Positions 13,920 through 25,649 of a DNA stretch of 64,000 bases are shown here, piece by piece. The notes beneath the pieces were generated by a model, which worked only from the letters and a program-made list of their open reading frames with translations, did no database searches and was not told the origin of the DNA. Origin of the DNA: Stachybotrys elegans (taxonomy: Eukaryota; Ascomycota; Sordariomycetes; Hypocreales; Stachybotryaceae); contig JAGPNK010000016.1 of NCBI GenBank assembly GCA_020746835.1, positions 434,001 through 498,000 of the forward strand. The letters are read 5' to 3'. Made by a program: the position numbers and the translations under genes. Positions within the stretch are counted from its first letter, which is position 1; every line of letters starts with the position of its first letter.

Positions 13920-15017
13920 ATGGAGGTCATTTTTGCTTTGGGGTCCAACGGCCAGGGCCAGCTGGGAATCGGCCACAACCTGGACGTGTCGGTTCCCAAG
14001 CCAGCGCAGATCCTCATCCGCCCCGACGCAACGACGTCGCCCATCGTGAAAGTCGCGGCGGGCGGCAACCACACCCTGCTGCTTACAGGCAATGGGGATC
14101 TATACGGGAGCGGCAACTACGAGGACGGGGCCTGCGGGTTTGAATCTAAGATTTCGGCGCCGGCGTTCCAGCAGCTCCGTCTGAGGCGGCCGGATGAGCC
14201 TCCCATCGGCCCTGTCGCTCTCGCGGCGGCAACGTGGGAGGCATCGGTGATTGTGGCCAAGGATGAGCACGGCAGGAGGACAAAGATTTACACGTTTGGA
14301 AAGGGAGACAAGGGCGAGCTGGGACTGGGCCCTCTCATCATCAAGACTCCCGGCGCGACTCAGATCAATGATTTTCCACCAGCAGAAACCGAGATTGTGG
14401 ACCTCGCTGCGGGCATGGGGCACGTTGTCGCCGTGCTCAGCAACGGCGACGTCTATGGCTGGGGCAACTGTCGCAAAGGCCAAGCCGGAGAGCCAGCGGG
14501 GGTCATACACGAGCCTCGCAAGATCGAGGGAGTCGACTTTCCGGTCAAAAGAGCTGTGTGCTGCAAAGAAGCTACGTGCCTCGTGGGAGAGAGTGGCAGC
14601 GGCAAGATCCGCGTTCTCGGGGCGGACAAGTGGAATCTTCAAAGTCAGGCACCAGAGACGATTCCCCTTTGGAAGGACGTGGCCGCAGCTTGGGGTAATA
14701 TCTATATTCTCACTACGGAAGGCAAGCTCATCAGCTGGGGCCGAGATGACCACGGCCAGCTGCCCCCTCCAGACCTTCCGCCGCTCGCACGCATCGCAGT
14801 CGGGAGCGAACATGTAGTGGCCCTATCAGAAACTGGAGGCGATGTGATGGCGTGGGGTTGGGGCGAGCACGGCAACTGCGGACCCCAGGTGGACAACAAC
14901 AATGTCAAGGGCCGTTGGAACGTCATAGCATCGGAGAGGAACGCCCCAGGCTACACAATTGCCAACATTGGAGCGGGATGCGCCACCAGCTGGTTGGTTC
15001 TCAGCGGGAGCACCTAG
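13920..15017 (+). CDS. ATS1: RCC1-repeat protein, ATS1-like
   Basis: Single exon, 365 residues. It opens ALGSNGQGQLGIGHNLD, and the RCC1 pattern G(S/W)G..G.(L/C)G recurs: LYGSGNYEDGACG, TFGKGDKGELGLG, VYGWGNCRKGQAG, SWGRDDHGQL, AWGWGEHGNCG. Spacing fits a seven-bladed beta-propeller built only from RCC1 repeats, as in yeast Ats1, which works with the Kti11/diphthamide and Elongator tRNA-modification machinery. RCC1-type chromatin exchange factors are longer, so I favour ATS1. The stop lies 19 nt from the RAD9 stop on the other strand. Confidence 0.85.
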   Translation: MEVIFALGSNGQGQLGIGHNLDVSVPKPAQILIRPDATTSPIVKVAAGGNHTLLLTGNGDLYGSGNYEDGACGFESKISAPAFQQLRLRRPDEPPIGPVALAAATWEASVIVAKDEHGRRTKIYTFGKGDKGELGLGPLIIKTPGATQINDFPPAETEIVDLAAGMGHVVAVLSNGDVYGWGNCRKGQAGEPAGVIHEPRKIEGVDFPVKRAVCCKEATCLVGESGSGKIRVLGADKWNLQSQAPETIPLWKDVAAAWGNIYILTTEGKLISWGRDDHGQLPPPDLPPLARIAVGSEHVVALSETGGDVMAWGWGEHGNCGPQVDNNNVKGRWNVIASERNAPGYTIANIGAGCATSWLVLSGST

Positions 15018-15036
15018 TCACAACTAGCTACTCTCC

Positions 15037-16657
15037 TCAGTCAGGGAATAGCGCTAGATTCTCAACGTCGGAGAGCCTCTGCGTGGGGTCGATGAAGGAG
15101 GCTTCAGGATCATGGGTCTGTTGACGCTCGCGTGACTCGCTGGCTGCGCGCTGCTGCTCCTTGGCCTGCCTCTCCGTCCGGCTCATATGCACGGGCGACC
15201 CAGTCTGGGCAACATTAGCTGTGAGGGCAGAATGCAGGGCAGCTTGACTCACCGGATCAGCGCTGTGATCCCATCCCAGTCTCGCGTTATCCTCGCCGTC
15301 GTCCTCCTCGTCTTCTTCTTCTCTGACTGGCTCCCACCCGTCGTCTTCAACGAATAGACTTTCAGATCGCAGCGTGGCTGGCGGGGGTCTCTGCGATGGA
15401 CGTAGGTCAAAGGCGCCTGAACGTGAGATGCTAGCTCTGCCGGCGCTGAGGTTCGGTGTAGGATGCGGCACCATGGATACGGGCGTCGGCTGCGCCTGGG
15501 CGGGTCGCAGCTGAACGGGCCTCTGGGGTGGCTCGGAGGGTGCCATGCTTGTCCTACGCGAGGTAGCCTCCAGCCGAGATGCCGCGTTGTCCTTTGCATT
15601 CTTGCGCCCTTTCCTCGTCTTCTGCGCTGGGTTGCTGCCCCGCTCGCCAACCGTCATGATGAGAAACTCGCACGATACAGCATCGCTAGAGTAGGATAGC
15701 TGAATAGGTCGGGCAGGGATTGAGTAGCGAGCCGAGAGGTCATTCCCAGTGATGCCAGCGTGTGCTATGATTGCGCGGAAATCTTTGACTGAAATGACAA
15801 TGTGGAGCTTGTCCTCGACGTCGATGTCATCAAATTCATCTGCCTCGACGGCTATGGAGGTCTGCAGAGGCTTGGACAGCACAGCTTCCTGCAGTTAGCG
15901 AAAGCCTCGAGAATGGCGGGTATAGCATACTATCTGCCGTAGTCTTCTTCTCGCTAAAGCACGTGAAGTTGACATGGCTATCATCGGTATTGATGTCCAG
16001 AAACTCTACACCGGGACCGAAGTGGTCCATCAGCTGCCGCAGAGTCTTGGACGACATGGTCCAGTGATGAGGAGCCTCTTGCTTGTCAAACTTGGCGTGG
16101 ACGGGAACGGCAACCTCAAAGGACAGGCGGTGAGTTGATGTCAGGCCGTTTCTGAAGACGAGACGGGCCACGAAGCGGCTCTTGATGCCTTCGCCATCCT
16201 CGATGGACACATCACACTTGTCGATGAGCGTTTGCTTTTCGGCATCGCGCTGGCCGTCAGCGGCTGTGCGATTACGGAACAATGATATCAGGGCCTAGCA
16301 AAAGGTCAGCGCGGTGGCGTGGACGAAGACGGTCCCAGAGCTGCTGACCCTGATGTAGAGCGAGCAGTAGAAGCGCTCGCCAAAATCCCCAGCGCCCTGG
16401 TAGTGGTAGCGCGAAAAGAACTTGTTGGTTGCAAACTTGAAGCACGCATAGGCGGATTTGGAGGAATTGAGAGTCGTCAGGATAAACTGCCCTGCGCATC
16501 AGTAAAATGATGTCAAGCATGCGCATGGGCGCGGTCGGCTTACAGCATCTTTGCGTGCTTCCAGAGAAACATCGTCGCTAAACTTGTTGAGGCAGATCAG
16601 GGCGTCTCGAAGGGCGCCGACACCATTCTCATTGAGGGTAAAAGTGAGGACTGCCAT
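15037..16657 (-). CDS. RAD9: DNA damage checkpoint protein RAD9 (9-1-1 clamp)
   Basis: Subunit of the Rad9-Hus1-Rad1 clamp that loads at DNA damage and activates the ATR/Mec1 checkpoint. Model: complement of 16544-16657, 16349-16486, 15931-16294, 15253-15884 and 15037-15204, 471 residues. The N-terminal PCNA-like region has LTFTLNENGVGALRDAL, LTTLNSSKSAYACFKF, FFSRYHY and FYCSLYIRALISLFRNR. The second half has HHWTMSSKTLRQLMDHFGPG and ISVKDFRAIIAHAG. The C-terminal tail (about 220 residues) is low-complexity, rich in P, S and E/D (EEEDEEDDGEDN), as expected for the phosphorylated tail. Two junctions are weaker: the GTCAGC donor at 16348 and the 46-nt intron 15885-15930. The last intron (48 nt, in phase) could be retained without breaking the frame. 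Confidence 0.9.
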
Positions 16658-18955
16658 ATTGGCAGCATCAATCACCCTTGGCCAGTGTCGTTGGCGGTTT
16701 CAAGGTCGATTTGTTGTTGCTGGATCGAGCCAGGCTTCACGCATCACTACAAAGTATCGCGCTTGCCTAGAGGGACGGATCCCGATAGATGCATATCGGA
16801 TCCGTACGTAATGGTTCTTAGTGCGCACGTCACAGTGACCACGGCAACACCGCCGTTCAGACAAAGGCGAAATGAAATGAGTTGCTATTAATTCGAGGTA
16901 TCATAAACTGTCCATTTAAATCATTGCTCGTTCGTTGTTCGGTTGTGCTGCCCTCAAGAGCCATCGCAGGCCTCTGCATCCCTCGTCCACAGTGTTTAAT
17001 GTCGGAAGCAGCTAAAGCGGCCGATGGAGAATCTCCAGGGGCCTCGTCGAACGCCGTGGCGGTCCGCATGGACGCTCGTGCCGAAGTGACGGCCGCCGAA
17101 TCGCTTTGACCACATAAGACCCATTTCGAGGTGGTTGACGGTAGGTATTTGGAGGTTTGTAGGTTTGTAGGTGTGTAGGTTGATTGACTAAAGCGTGGCG
17201 TTAGCTATGAGGTTGTTGGATCGTGAGCTGGAGGTGCTACCTTGTGGGTGTTATGGAATGTTGAGTTTGGATAAAGTTCTGACGAAAAGGTGGCCTGGGA
17301 GAGGACCTGACGATCGCTTTATATGCCCTTCCACCTGCAGTCACACGCTGCTTCTACGAGTGTCTGTCCTGTCTGCCTTGGCAGCTGAAGCAACTACCGG
17401 CTCCATGACGTACCACTTATAGCGGTCAGGCGTGGCGCAGTCCGTTGTACAGGTACCTACGCAAGCATGTGGCTGGGGCGCAGCAACACAGCAACGCAGC
17501 TGAAGAGCTGAAAGCTGAAGTAGCGCCTCGATGAAGCCCAATACGAGGCGGTTTATGTCTTTATTTGCTTTTACCGTCTTGGCAAATTGTTTTTCTGAAA
17601 CAGCTCGTTCCCAAGGCTGTCGCTGCCATTGCTACACACGCGCGTACTACTACTAACCTACTAAGGTACCTGTGAGTACCTTTCAGGCCCCAGGTCAATC
17701 ATGACTGCCCCGCCCACCCTCTTCTATCCAAGGTTTCGATGACATTCATTTCGTATCACAGCTTGCCACCCTTGGATAAAGCACTCTGGTGGTCCGGACG
17801 CTAAGTTAAGCTTGTTCCAGCTAAGCATATTACGTGTGGCTAAGCTTTGTCTTGGCTCCTTGGTCATCCACAAAGGAGGATGGCTGGATGCATGCCCCGT
17901 CATGCACCTGGAGTCCACGCAAAAACAGTCGGCCTCATGCTCCTCATGCTCCTCATGCTGTGGCCGGTTCTTGGTAGCAGATACTGAGCCTACCAGAAGC
18001 AGGACATTTAGTTGGACCTGCACTGCCTAGTAGTATCGAGGTACACCCTTCATATGAAAGGGGTCTGAGGTTTTGCAGAAGCATCGTGTCCCCCTATTTT
18101 CGCGCACAGTCGCCATATCATGCTACTCGACACCGAGATTCCGCACGGACATGTATATTGGAGCTTTTATATCCAAAGTTCAACCGGTGTTGGGCGACTT
18201 TCCATCGTGGGAAGCTGTCCCATGTTGAACAAATATTGATTTTATTGCAACATTGGACCTGCGCCGGCCGACAGGAATCCCTTTTTCGCAATCCACGTCA
18301 GCACACGACCAATAATAATCTCGTCAAGGCATACAGGGACGAAGTGCCTGTTAGAAATTTGATTAAGGATATTCCTTGAGCATGTTGGAAGACTATATAC
18401 TCTTTCCGATGCTGAGACAATGACTCACCTTATGTAGGAACATGTAGGCTGCTCACGTCCTGTTGGCCACAATGTGCCGATATCTTAATATGATCAGGAC
18501 ACTGCCATCGTAAAATCTCTGAATCTCAAAACGCAAAGCTAATGTCGATTCCGAAGTCCTGGGCAGCCACCAAACGCAAAGTTTTCATTTGATAATGCCA
18601 AAGTAAAACACCATGGTCTGTCATGAGAAAATATCCAATCATGCCGAGGAATCATCACGCAGCACTTCAAACTTCTCGCGTGGAATGGCTCATAAGGGTG
18701 TTGTGGTGGGCTATTGGATATTGATACACTCTTGATGGATACGAGGCGGCTGTGAATGCTAGGAGGCGCGCGGTCCATCCTGTTTTGCACCAAACGAGTT
18801 GGTACAACTATCTTTCTCTTGAACTATGGCTGATCTAGGGATGTCGTAACAGAGAAAAGGGAATGGTTCACAAGCCCTCAGAGACGAGGTTGACACATGT
18901 CTCGCTAAAACACCACGCCATATCCATATCCATGACCCCCTTCTCCCTGCTCACC
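16658..18955. other. 2.3-kb gene-poor region
   Basis: Upstream of RAD9 and downstream of the chitinase. Only short frames without family features. Contains short tandem repeats: TTTGTAGG-like octamers at about 17150-17183 and CTCCTCATG 9-mers at about 17937-17962. A 36-codon frame at 16998 (MSEAAKAADGE) was not called. Confidence 0.5.
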
Positions 18956-20172
18956 TCAGCAGTCGACCAGCTCGTTATATCCCACAGCTACCAGGCTCTG
19001 CTCACCAGTCCTGTCCCCAGTACCGGTCCAGTAGAACAATCCTCCCAGCGCCATAGCTTTGGCATATCTGGCCTTCATCTGCACCGTGGCGGGCACGTCG
19101 AACGAGATGAATCCCTTTTCCCCGCACGGATCAAGAAAAGACGCTGCTGCAACGCTCTCGTCGACGCGGGCAGAGCACACCCAGCTCTCGTCAATGTCGC
19201 AGTAGTCCATCTCGCCCGCATCGTGGAAGGGATGGCCAGCTCCACGCGCTCTAGGGAAGAACCGGGCATACGTCGGAATGCCTAGGATCAGCTTGTTATT
19301 GCTGAAGCCGTGCGAGACGATATACTCGACGGCTTGGGAGCACGAGCGGCGGAGAACTGGGTGTACTTCCTGGATGTCTCCCACAGGAGGCAACAGCTGG
19401 GCATGGTGACCAGAGACCTCAGTCCATCCTCCCGTCATGTCATAGGCCATGAGGTTGAGAAAGTCCAGCAGGCTAGATGCAGCCTTGAGATCGATGTGCC
19501 TAAGGCAATACTCGCCGATTGGTAAGGCGGTTGTCAGGAGATAGGTGGGTGCCGGAAGGGTTTGACGGATATCCCGCAGCAATTCGATATAATTGACGCC
19601 CTGCTCGGCATTCTGGGGGTGTTCCCAGTCGACTGCAATCATGTTAGTACGTGAGAAACCATGGCATATGCATTACCGACTGTCGACACCATCCAAGTTA
19701 TGCTTATCGCAGAATTCGCGAAGCTGGCCTGCCAAAACCTTCCTCGCAGCTGGGTTGGCAGCAAGCGCAGGGAACTCCTTGCTCCCTGTACCGCCTCCCA
19801 CAGAGACAATGGTCTTGATGTGCGGATGTTGATGCTTCAGCTTAGCCAGCGCAGCGAGGCATCCCTTGACGCCGTCCACCTCCTTGTTGAAGTCGGCCCA
19901 TTCGTCGAACCACTGCAGAGCAATTAGGAGCTGCCAACACGGCTTTCCTCTGCTGTCGGGAAGGTCCTTACCCGCAAGGTTCCATCTTCCTTGACTCTAT
20001 AACCAGGCATGTCAGCTCGGGATGCCGTCAAAACTTGGGCATCAATCATGTCTCACCCTACAAACGCATAGTAGACGTGCGTAATGATGCTCATCTGCAT
20101 CGATGAAGGGGGCTTCTCCCGGTAGACCATCCATGAGGGATAGTAGACGGCATTGACAAACGATTGCGACAT
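18956..20172 (-). CDS. GH18 chitinase, no signal peptide
   Basis: Hydrolyses chitin by substrate-assisted catalysis. Exons, complement of 20057-20172, 19972-19996, 19681-19912 and 18956-19632, give 349 residues. The barrel starts VNAVYYPSWMVY, with THVYYAFVGVKEDGTLR and IKTIVSVGGGTGS (the SxGG motif). The catalytic DxxDxDxE reads DGVDIDWE, with Glu128 as the acid, formed across the third intron. LNLMAYDMTGGW and MALGGLFYWTGTGD are the later conserved strands. No signal peptide or chitin-binding module is present, so it is probably intracellular and may act in wall remodelling or autolysis. The third intron (19633-19680) has a GTCGGT donor but a good CTAAC branch site and acceptor. Confidence 0.92.
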
Positions 20173-23100
20173 GGTTTCTAGGTGACGGTGGAGAGTAGGG
20201 GATGGTAGGGTTGGGCTTCAATCGAATAGCGATGACGGTCAGCTTGCGCATTCGAGCTGAGCAGGAGCCCCTCATAACGCGTAGTAACACGTCGTCATAC
20301 CTTAGGATAAGTCAGCCGCCTCGCTCCCTGCCACCTTCTGCCCTCGGTGGTTTTGCTTTTTCCTGCGGCGAATGAAATTTTCTGTTTGATTTTATAGTGA
20401 ACCTGTAATTTGTGCCAGTTCGTCTTGCCACATCATTCCATAGGACCGGCCGTTTGGATAGAACGTCATTGTATTCAGAGCCGATGCTTTCAATCTTGCT
20501 TAAATTATGCCGAGCTACTCCAAATGGGTGAGCGAAACAATGAGGCTATCACCAATCTTCGGTTCGCCTCATCGAGAATGTCATCGAAATCCAGATTGGA
20601 AAATCCGGATACTTCTGTACATTATGGCATGTACACGTCACAGGCCAGTAGGTACTACGATTGCATGTATGCAGGAAGAAACTGAGCATGGAAATACGGG
20701 TACATGGTTTTCCAGGGACCGCCGTCATGCCACTTCCCCTTGAAATGCAGATGGCTCGAGTCTCCAACCGTCCTGTGAGCACCGCAGGCAAGGAGCATCA
20801 AGGTTCTCCCCAGAATGAAGGGACGTGTTTTCTTGGAAGCTGGCCTATGCATGCAGCACCTCGCCTCCCGAATCGGGCCTCGGGGGACGCATGACCTGCC
20901 AACGTGGTTTACCTTGCCCATCAGGTATGAGACATGTATCTGGGAAGATCATTGCGGTATTTACTTACAATGGAGGGCATTGCCAGCGTGAAGCCTTCCG
21001 CCTAGACACAGTGATCGACACAGTGCGTTGGATGTGGTGAGGCAAGATGTCAACTTGTGCAGAGTGTGTCAAACCCCATGCGGGCTATCGACAAAGCTTC
21101 ACCGTTTGCGACTCTTCTGCCATGGCACGAGGCCATATCCCACGCTAAGCTGAGCACAGCACCTATGCACATATGCAGCAGGGAGCAGAGCATTGTCGCA
21201 CTACAGCTTGGCATGTTTCTGGGTCCCCTTAGACATACCAACTCATAGGGCCTGTTGCCAATGGCTCTCGACTCTTTTCTCATGTTCCCCCTTGCCCCTC
21301 TGCCAATAGCCGTTTTTGGACATGGGGCTGAATGGCCGTCGCTGCTATCAAGGGGGCGCCTGCATAGCCGAGGGCGTCCAAGCAAGTCATGTCTCTCTCC
21401 ATCTGCCCTGACGGGCCGTGTTCTGGGCATAGGGGGGGGGGCATGCCTACGTGCGGCCACTCATGCCTTGCTAGGGTCTTAAATCCGAATGTTGGCTGGA
21501 CGGACGAGAAGCTCCGACACATGTTGCGGTCTACGCGATGATGGGCAACTAACAAGCCACCCTGCGTTTCGTACAGTACGACACACGGCCCGTCCCAGCA
21601 GAATGGTTATGTGGGTTCTCGGTGTGATTATCACTGGTAAAACAAGGCGCAGGCTGGCTGTATGCCCTGGTGATTGGCCACTTCGTTGCTTTTTCCAACA
21701 CCCTGTAGCGCAAGAATCAGCCCATGATGTTCTTGACCTTACCCTCTCTGGTAGGCAAATCACCTGCTCTCTCCAGGCTGCGAGCCATTCCTTGGCTAGT
21801 CTCAGTGACATGATATCATGGCCGGGGAGGGGGGTGTCCATGATCTTGGCGGACCATTGAAGTCTCGGGGGCTGCGATTTGCTCCAAGGCCCGAAGGATG
21901 GCCTCAATTATGAGCTGAACCCTCCCCCCCTCCTTGTGATCTCATCAAGAAACTTGAATTCTCGCTTATGAAATTGAAATATCTACCGCGTTCCAGAGAG
22001 CGTTTGTGGCAAAACAAACTAGTCATCTGCCCACCGTCCGCTTCCGCATTCCACAAATCAAACGCATTTCAGTTCTGGACGCCACCCATTCCGTCCGGAG
22101 CCGGACGAGCTCGGGCAGACGGGGCCAACTTTGACTTGCCCTCCCTCCAAGAGTCACGCTCGGTACCAGCAGCCTGGATACGCCCTTTCCGACTAGCCAG
22201 TGATATTGCCGCGCTGGTGGCGGTGAGAAACGATGCTAGGCATCTGTCTCGGTCTAGATTACTTTAATATGTCTGGGGTTCCCTGCAACGGAACCGTTCT
22301 GTCGGATCCGAAGGGGTGTCGACTAATTAAACCAATAGATGGGGGGGCACGAGACATTGGTATGGTCACCGGGATGCCGCTCTGGGGAGAGATCATCTGC
22401 ACCCAAGGACCAGGACCTGATGCATAATGTGTTGTTCCTCTTCTTCTGGCATACCCAGTCCAGTCTCGTACGTTTCCTGCCTGCCAGTGATGCAGCTCAA
22501 GTGGGTATCCGCACTGTCCAGCATGACACGGGGTCTCGACCATGACTTGATGTCGCTTCAGCTCCTCTCTGATGAGCGTAGGCGCGCCATAGCGTCCTAG
22601 ATCTGCCACGAAGCCATCACGAACTCGGTAAGTCCGCCTGCAGTTCCCAGCTGTTGGGAATCATGTCACCTGCGCATTCTTGGCAAAACTAGCTGCGTGG
22701 GATGAGGCGTGTCTCGCCGACATCTCATGCCAGAAACGATGCACCAAGCAAGAGAGTGCCTCCGAAGCAACAGGAGTGTGGCGGAAAGGGCGGCTTAGGT
22801 TCATCAAGACGAAGGGAGGAGGTCTGCCTGGCAAATATCATGGGTGGCGGCTTGGCACATTGCTTGTTCTAGTGGAGTGATACCTGCTTTGGTTGGTAGT
22901 CGATAGTGTACATGCCATCCCCCCTGGTGTGTAGTCCCCAGTCCAGTCCAGCTGGCGTTGCATTTGCATCGGGTCCAACATTGCAGAGCCAATGGCTGTG
23001 GGCAACAGACAGGGCAAACCATGACAGCATCGCGTAACGCCATTAGTCCCAACGCCCATGAAGAAGTAGTAAACCGAGAATTAACATTGCTACCCTGATA

Positions 23101-23252
23101 GGATCAGGAGAATACCAGTCATGTAAACTGAAAATCTCTGAGTAGACGCGCACACACCGGAACTGGCCGGGTAGGCAAGGTAGGTAGCTACATGGAACAA
23201 CTTTGCAGATACAGCCAGCGAAGGATACATTGCTAGACCGTCAGTCGCGGCC
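20173..23252. other. 3.1-kb region without recognisable gene
   Basis: I read both strands and see only short frames with no family motif, conserved block or transposon end. G/C homopolymers (for example 21431-21440) and scattered pyrimidine tracts occur. The part nearest 20173 should hold the chitinase promoter; the part nearest 23252 the 3' end of the FAR1-type gene. Confidence 0.4.
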
Positions 23253-23933
23253 CTACAGGACTGAGGAAGCCAGAAGGCGAGATTCGACATCATCCATTCC
23301 CATTCCATCCATGCGTTGAGCCTCCATTTGCTGATATCCGGCCTCTCTGGCCTCGAGGTTCTCCAGGCGCTTGTCGAGGTTGGCCATTTGCTTCTGAAGC
23401 TCATTGAACGAGTTGGTCATATCGTGGCTGATGCGGTCCATCTTGTTGGCCAGCGTGCGCAGTGAGGTGGCCAGAGGGGCGTTCTCCTGGCCGGGAGCGC
23501 CAGCGGGCAGGCGAGGCTCATGGTTGTGGTCGGGGTTCTGGACAGCGAAGCGCCATTGATGGCCCAGTTGAACCTCGCAGACAGCCTTTGCCTTGAAGGG
23601 GCAGTCGATCTTGCGCGTAGATGGGTTGCGTTTCTTGGCGGTACTGTTATACCTGACACCGCCTCGGTCGCAGACCAAGTCGAAGCGGGTTGGCTTGCCC
23701 TCGCGGTAGTTGGAGGTACGGAGTTTGACGATTCCATAGCCCTGGTCTTTGGCGAACTGTCCGACCGACGACATGAGATCAGTATCACTGCCGTAGATGG
23801 AATCAGGAGGAGGGGCCATGGTAGCCATGGGAGCCGGAGAGGGCGTCGGCGGAGAGCCCCTGTTGGGCATGGTGTTTGCCCTCGGGTTTCCCATGTTGCC
23901 GTTGGGGTTTGGATGTTGGATTGAAGGGTCCAT
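23253..23933 (-). CDS. FAR1-type DNA-binding domain protein
   Basis: Single exon, 226 residues from the ATG at 23933. After a P/N/S-rich leader comes a FAR1/WRKY-GCM1-fold zinc finger: DLMSSVGQFAKDQGYGIV, LVCDRGGVRYN, then KIDCPFKAKAV and NPDHNHEPR. The C...C...HxH ligands are all visible (CDRGG, DCPF, DHNH). A C-terminal amphipathic coiled coil (MANLDKRLENLEAREAGY) follows. This domain is the N-terminal DNA-binding part of Mutator-like transposases, and free-standing fungal copies are thought to be domesticated. No transposase core is present here. Likely a nuclear DNA-binding protein; target unknown. Confidence 0.83.
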   Translation of the reverse strand: MDPSIQHPNPNGNMGNPRANTMPNRGSPPTPSPAPMATMAPPPDSIYGSDTDLMSSVGQFAKDQGYGIVKLRTSNYREGKPTRFDLVCDRGGVRYNSTAKKRNPSTRKIDCPFKAKAVCEVQLGHQWRFAVQNPDHNHEPRLPAGAPGQENAPLATSLRTLANKMDRISHDMTNSFNELQKQMANLDKRLENLEAREAGYQQMEAQRMDGMGMDDVESRLLASSVL

Positions 23934-25165
23934 GATGAATGATGAGAGCGGCTTTGGTAGGCCAAGTTTGGATTGCGGGAAAGAGCAGAGAAGAAGGCAG
24001 AGAAGAAGACAGAGAACTCTGAGAGGCAACGCCTGTGACGGGAAACAAGAAACAGCCGGGCAGGACACCCTTCTTATACGTCTTCCCAGGCGTTGGCTGG
24101 TATAAGAAAGGGTGTTAGTTGGTTGGCTGGCTGGCGATACTGGTACAGTGCCAATTGAAGAGAAAACTGTGACGTCTGGATCGCAGAATCCGCACTGTCA
24201 GAGCGAGGGGGGTGGTGGTTATAAGGCATGAACAGATTTGTGGGTCCAAGGTTAGGTCCCCGTGCTTTCTGGGTGTTCCGCTTCGGGTTAGCGCAAGGCG
24301 AGTTACGCGGATTTCTACTCCGTCACCTGCAGATTTTGGCACGGTAGACGTTATCCTGAGCCTGCAGGGAGAGTGCTAGACCAGTGATCATGGTATCCTT
24401 GCATGCAAGTCCAAAAAGCAAAAAGGATGCCTCTACCTTTGTATGATACCGGGTACCTCCATGCAAATTTCGCCTCGAGCATGCAACTAGCCGCTGCAAC
24501 TACAAACCCTCAATCCTTCCAGTCCCAACCCAGAAAAGGTGCCTGCTTGTCTTATATTTTATGGTTATTGGCTGTTTCCCCTTTCCCCATGCCTAAGTAA
24601 ACAGGTTTATGACGGATACTGTATGTTGAATGTGAGGTCCAGATGTGCCGATATTTTCCACGTGATTTAGTACTAAATAAAGTCAAAGCATCACCTGTAC
24701 CTTGCGTATGGGTACGGGGTAGGTGGTAAGTAGAGCTTCTTACTAAGGAATGGAACTTGGAGAAGACCAACACGCTCATCAAGAAAGATTTACGGTTTGT
24801 CTCATTTTTCCTTATTACAGGTGTGCTAGTAAATAAACAATCAGGCCGCAAGCACTGTGCTGGCATCACGGATATTCTTTCTGCTCGAGAAACCCGAGCT
24901 GAAACATCTCGCACGGCACACCTCCTCTCACCTCCCTCTGTGGAAAGGCCGATCCACTCTTATAAACCCCAACACCTAAGGACAGGACCCGGATTCCTCG
25001 AGATCCTCGTCGGCCTTTGTGAGGGCGCGCAAGACTGTTTCGGGTAGCCGTACGAGACTCCATCCTGGCAGCACCACCGGCTGCTGTCACGTCACGTCAA
25101 AGTACAGCCTTTCTACCCGCCAGACACGCCTCGACTGTGCGCTTCCGTGCCTGAACAAGGGAGAC
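23934..25165. other. divergent promoter region
   Basis: 1.2 kb between divergent genes. A TATAAA lies at 24961-24966, about 200 nt upstream of the ATG at 25166, in a C-rich context. No gene recognised. Confidence 0.45.
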
Positions 25166-25649
25166 ATGGCTGATGGGGGTGCAAATCGCGAGCCCAATGG
25201 AGGCGCCAACGGACCGTGGGACGAGGCCCGAATCGAGCAGGCTATGGAGCAGCTCAAGGTTCTCCATGTCAAGGTGAGGCACTTGATCCCTAGCACCCCC
25301 AGTGCGCGCGCTCATCTTGCGGTCTAGGCACGCATGCTGCGGGACACCATCCCAAGGATGCTCGAGCCACTAGCAAAGACTCACCAATCCCGTAAGTATC
25401 ATGGAGCTCATTCCCCCTATCTGTTCAATATTCTAATGTTAGCTAGCTGATGCCATCTACGGCGCGTTTATGAAGGCTGTCACTGATGGACGAGCCGAAG
25501 TAGCCGAGTTCACCGAGCTCATGCGAGCTGATGCCAGTAAGCAAGCCCTTGCTGAGGCCGCGAGGAGCCGTCAGCAGGATCCTATCGGCATCAAACCTTG
25601 GAGGCATAAGGATCATCCAGACTGGTTCAAGCTCGAGGAGAAGAAGTGA
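25166..25649 (+). CDS. Small conserved-looking helical protein, function unknown
   Basis: Exons 25166-25273, 25328-25391 and 25447-25649, with good donor and acceptor sites, give 124 residues. After a G/N-rich start the protein is predicted helical: EARIEQAMEQLKVLHVKARM, LRDTIPRMLEPLAK, DAIYGAFMKAVTDGRAEVAE, then PIGIKPWRHKDHPDW near the C-terminus. The intron positions conserve the reading frame exactly, which supports a real gene. The spacing of the helices and the DHPDW end remind me of small fungal proteins annotated only as hypothetical. I cannot name a function. Confidence 0.7.

Noticed and set aside
16998..17108. 36-codon frame starting MSEAAKAADGE
   Set aside because: Too short to separate from chance and no supporting motif.
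17724..18023. 99-codon minus-strand frame with a hydrophobic start
   Set aside because: Begins at a non-ATG codon; HEEHEEHE comes from a short DNA tandem repeat.
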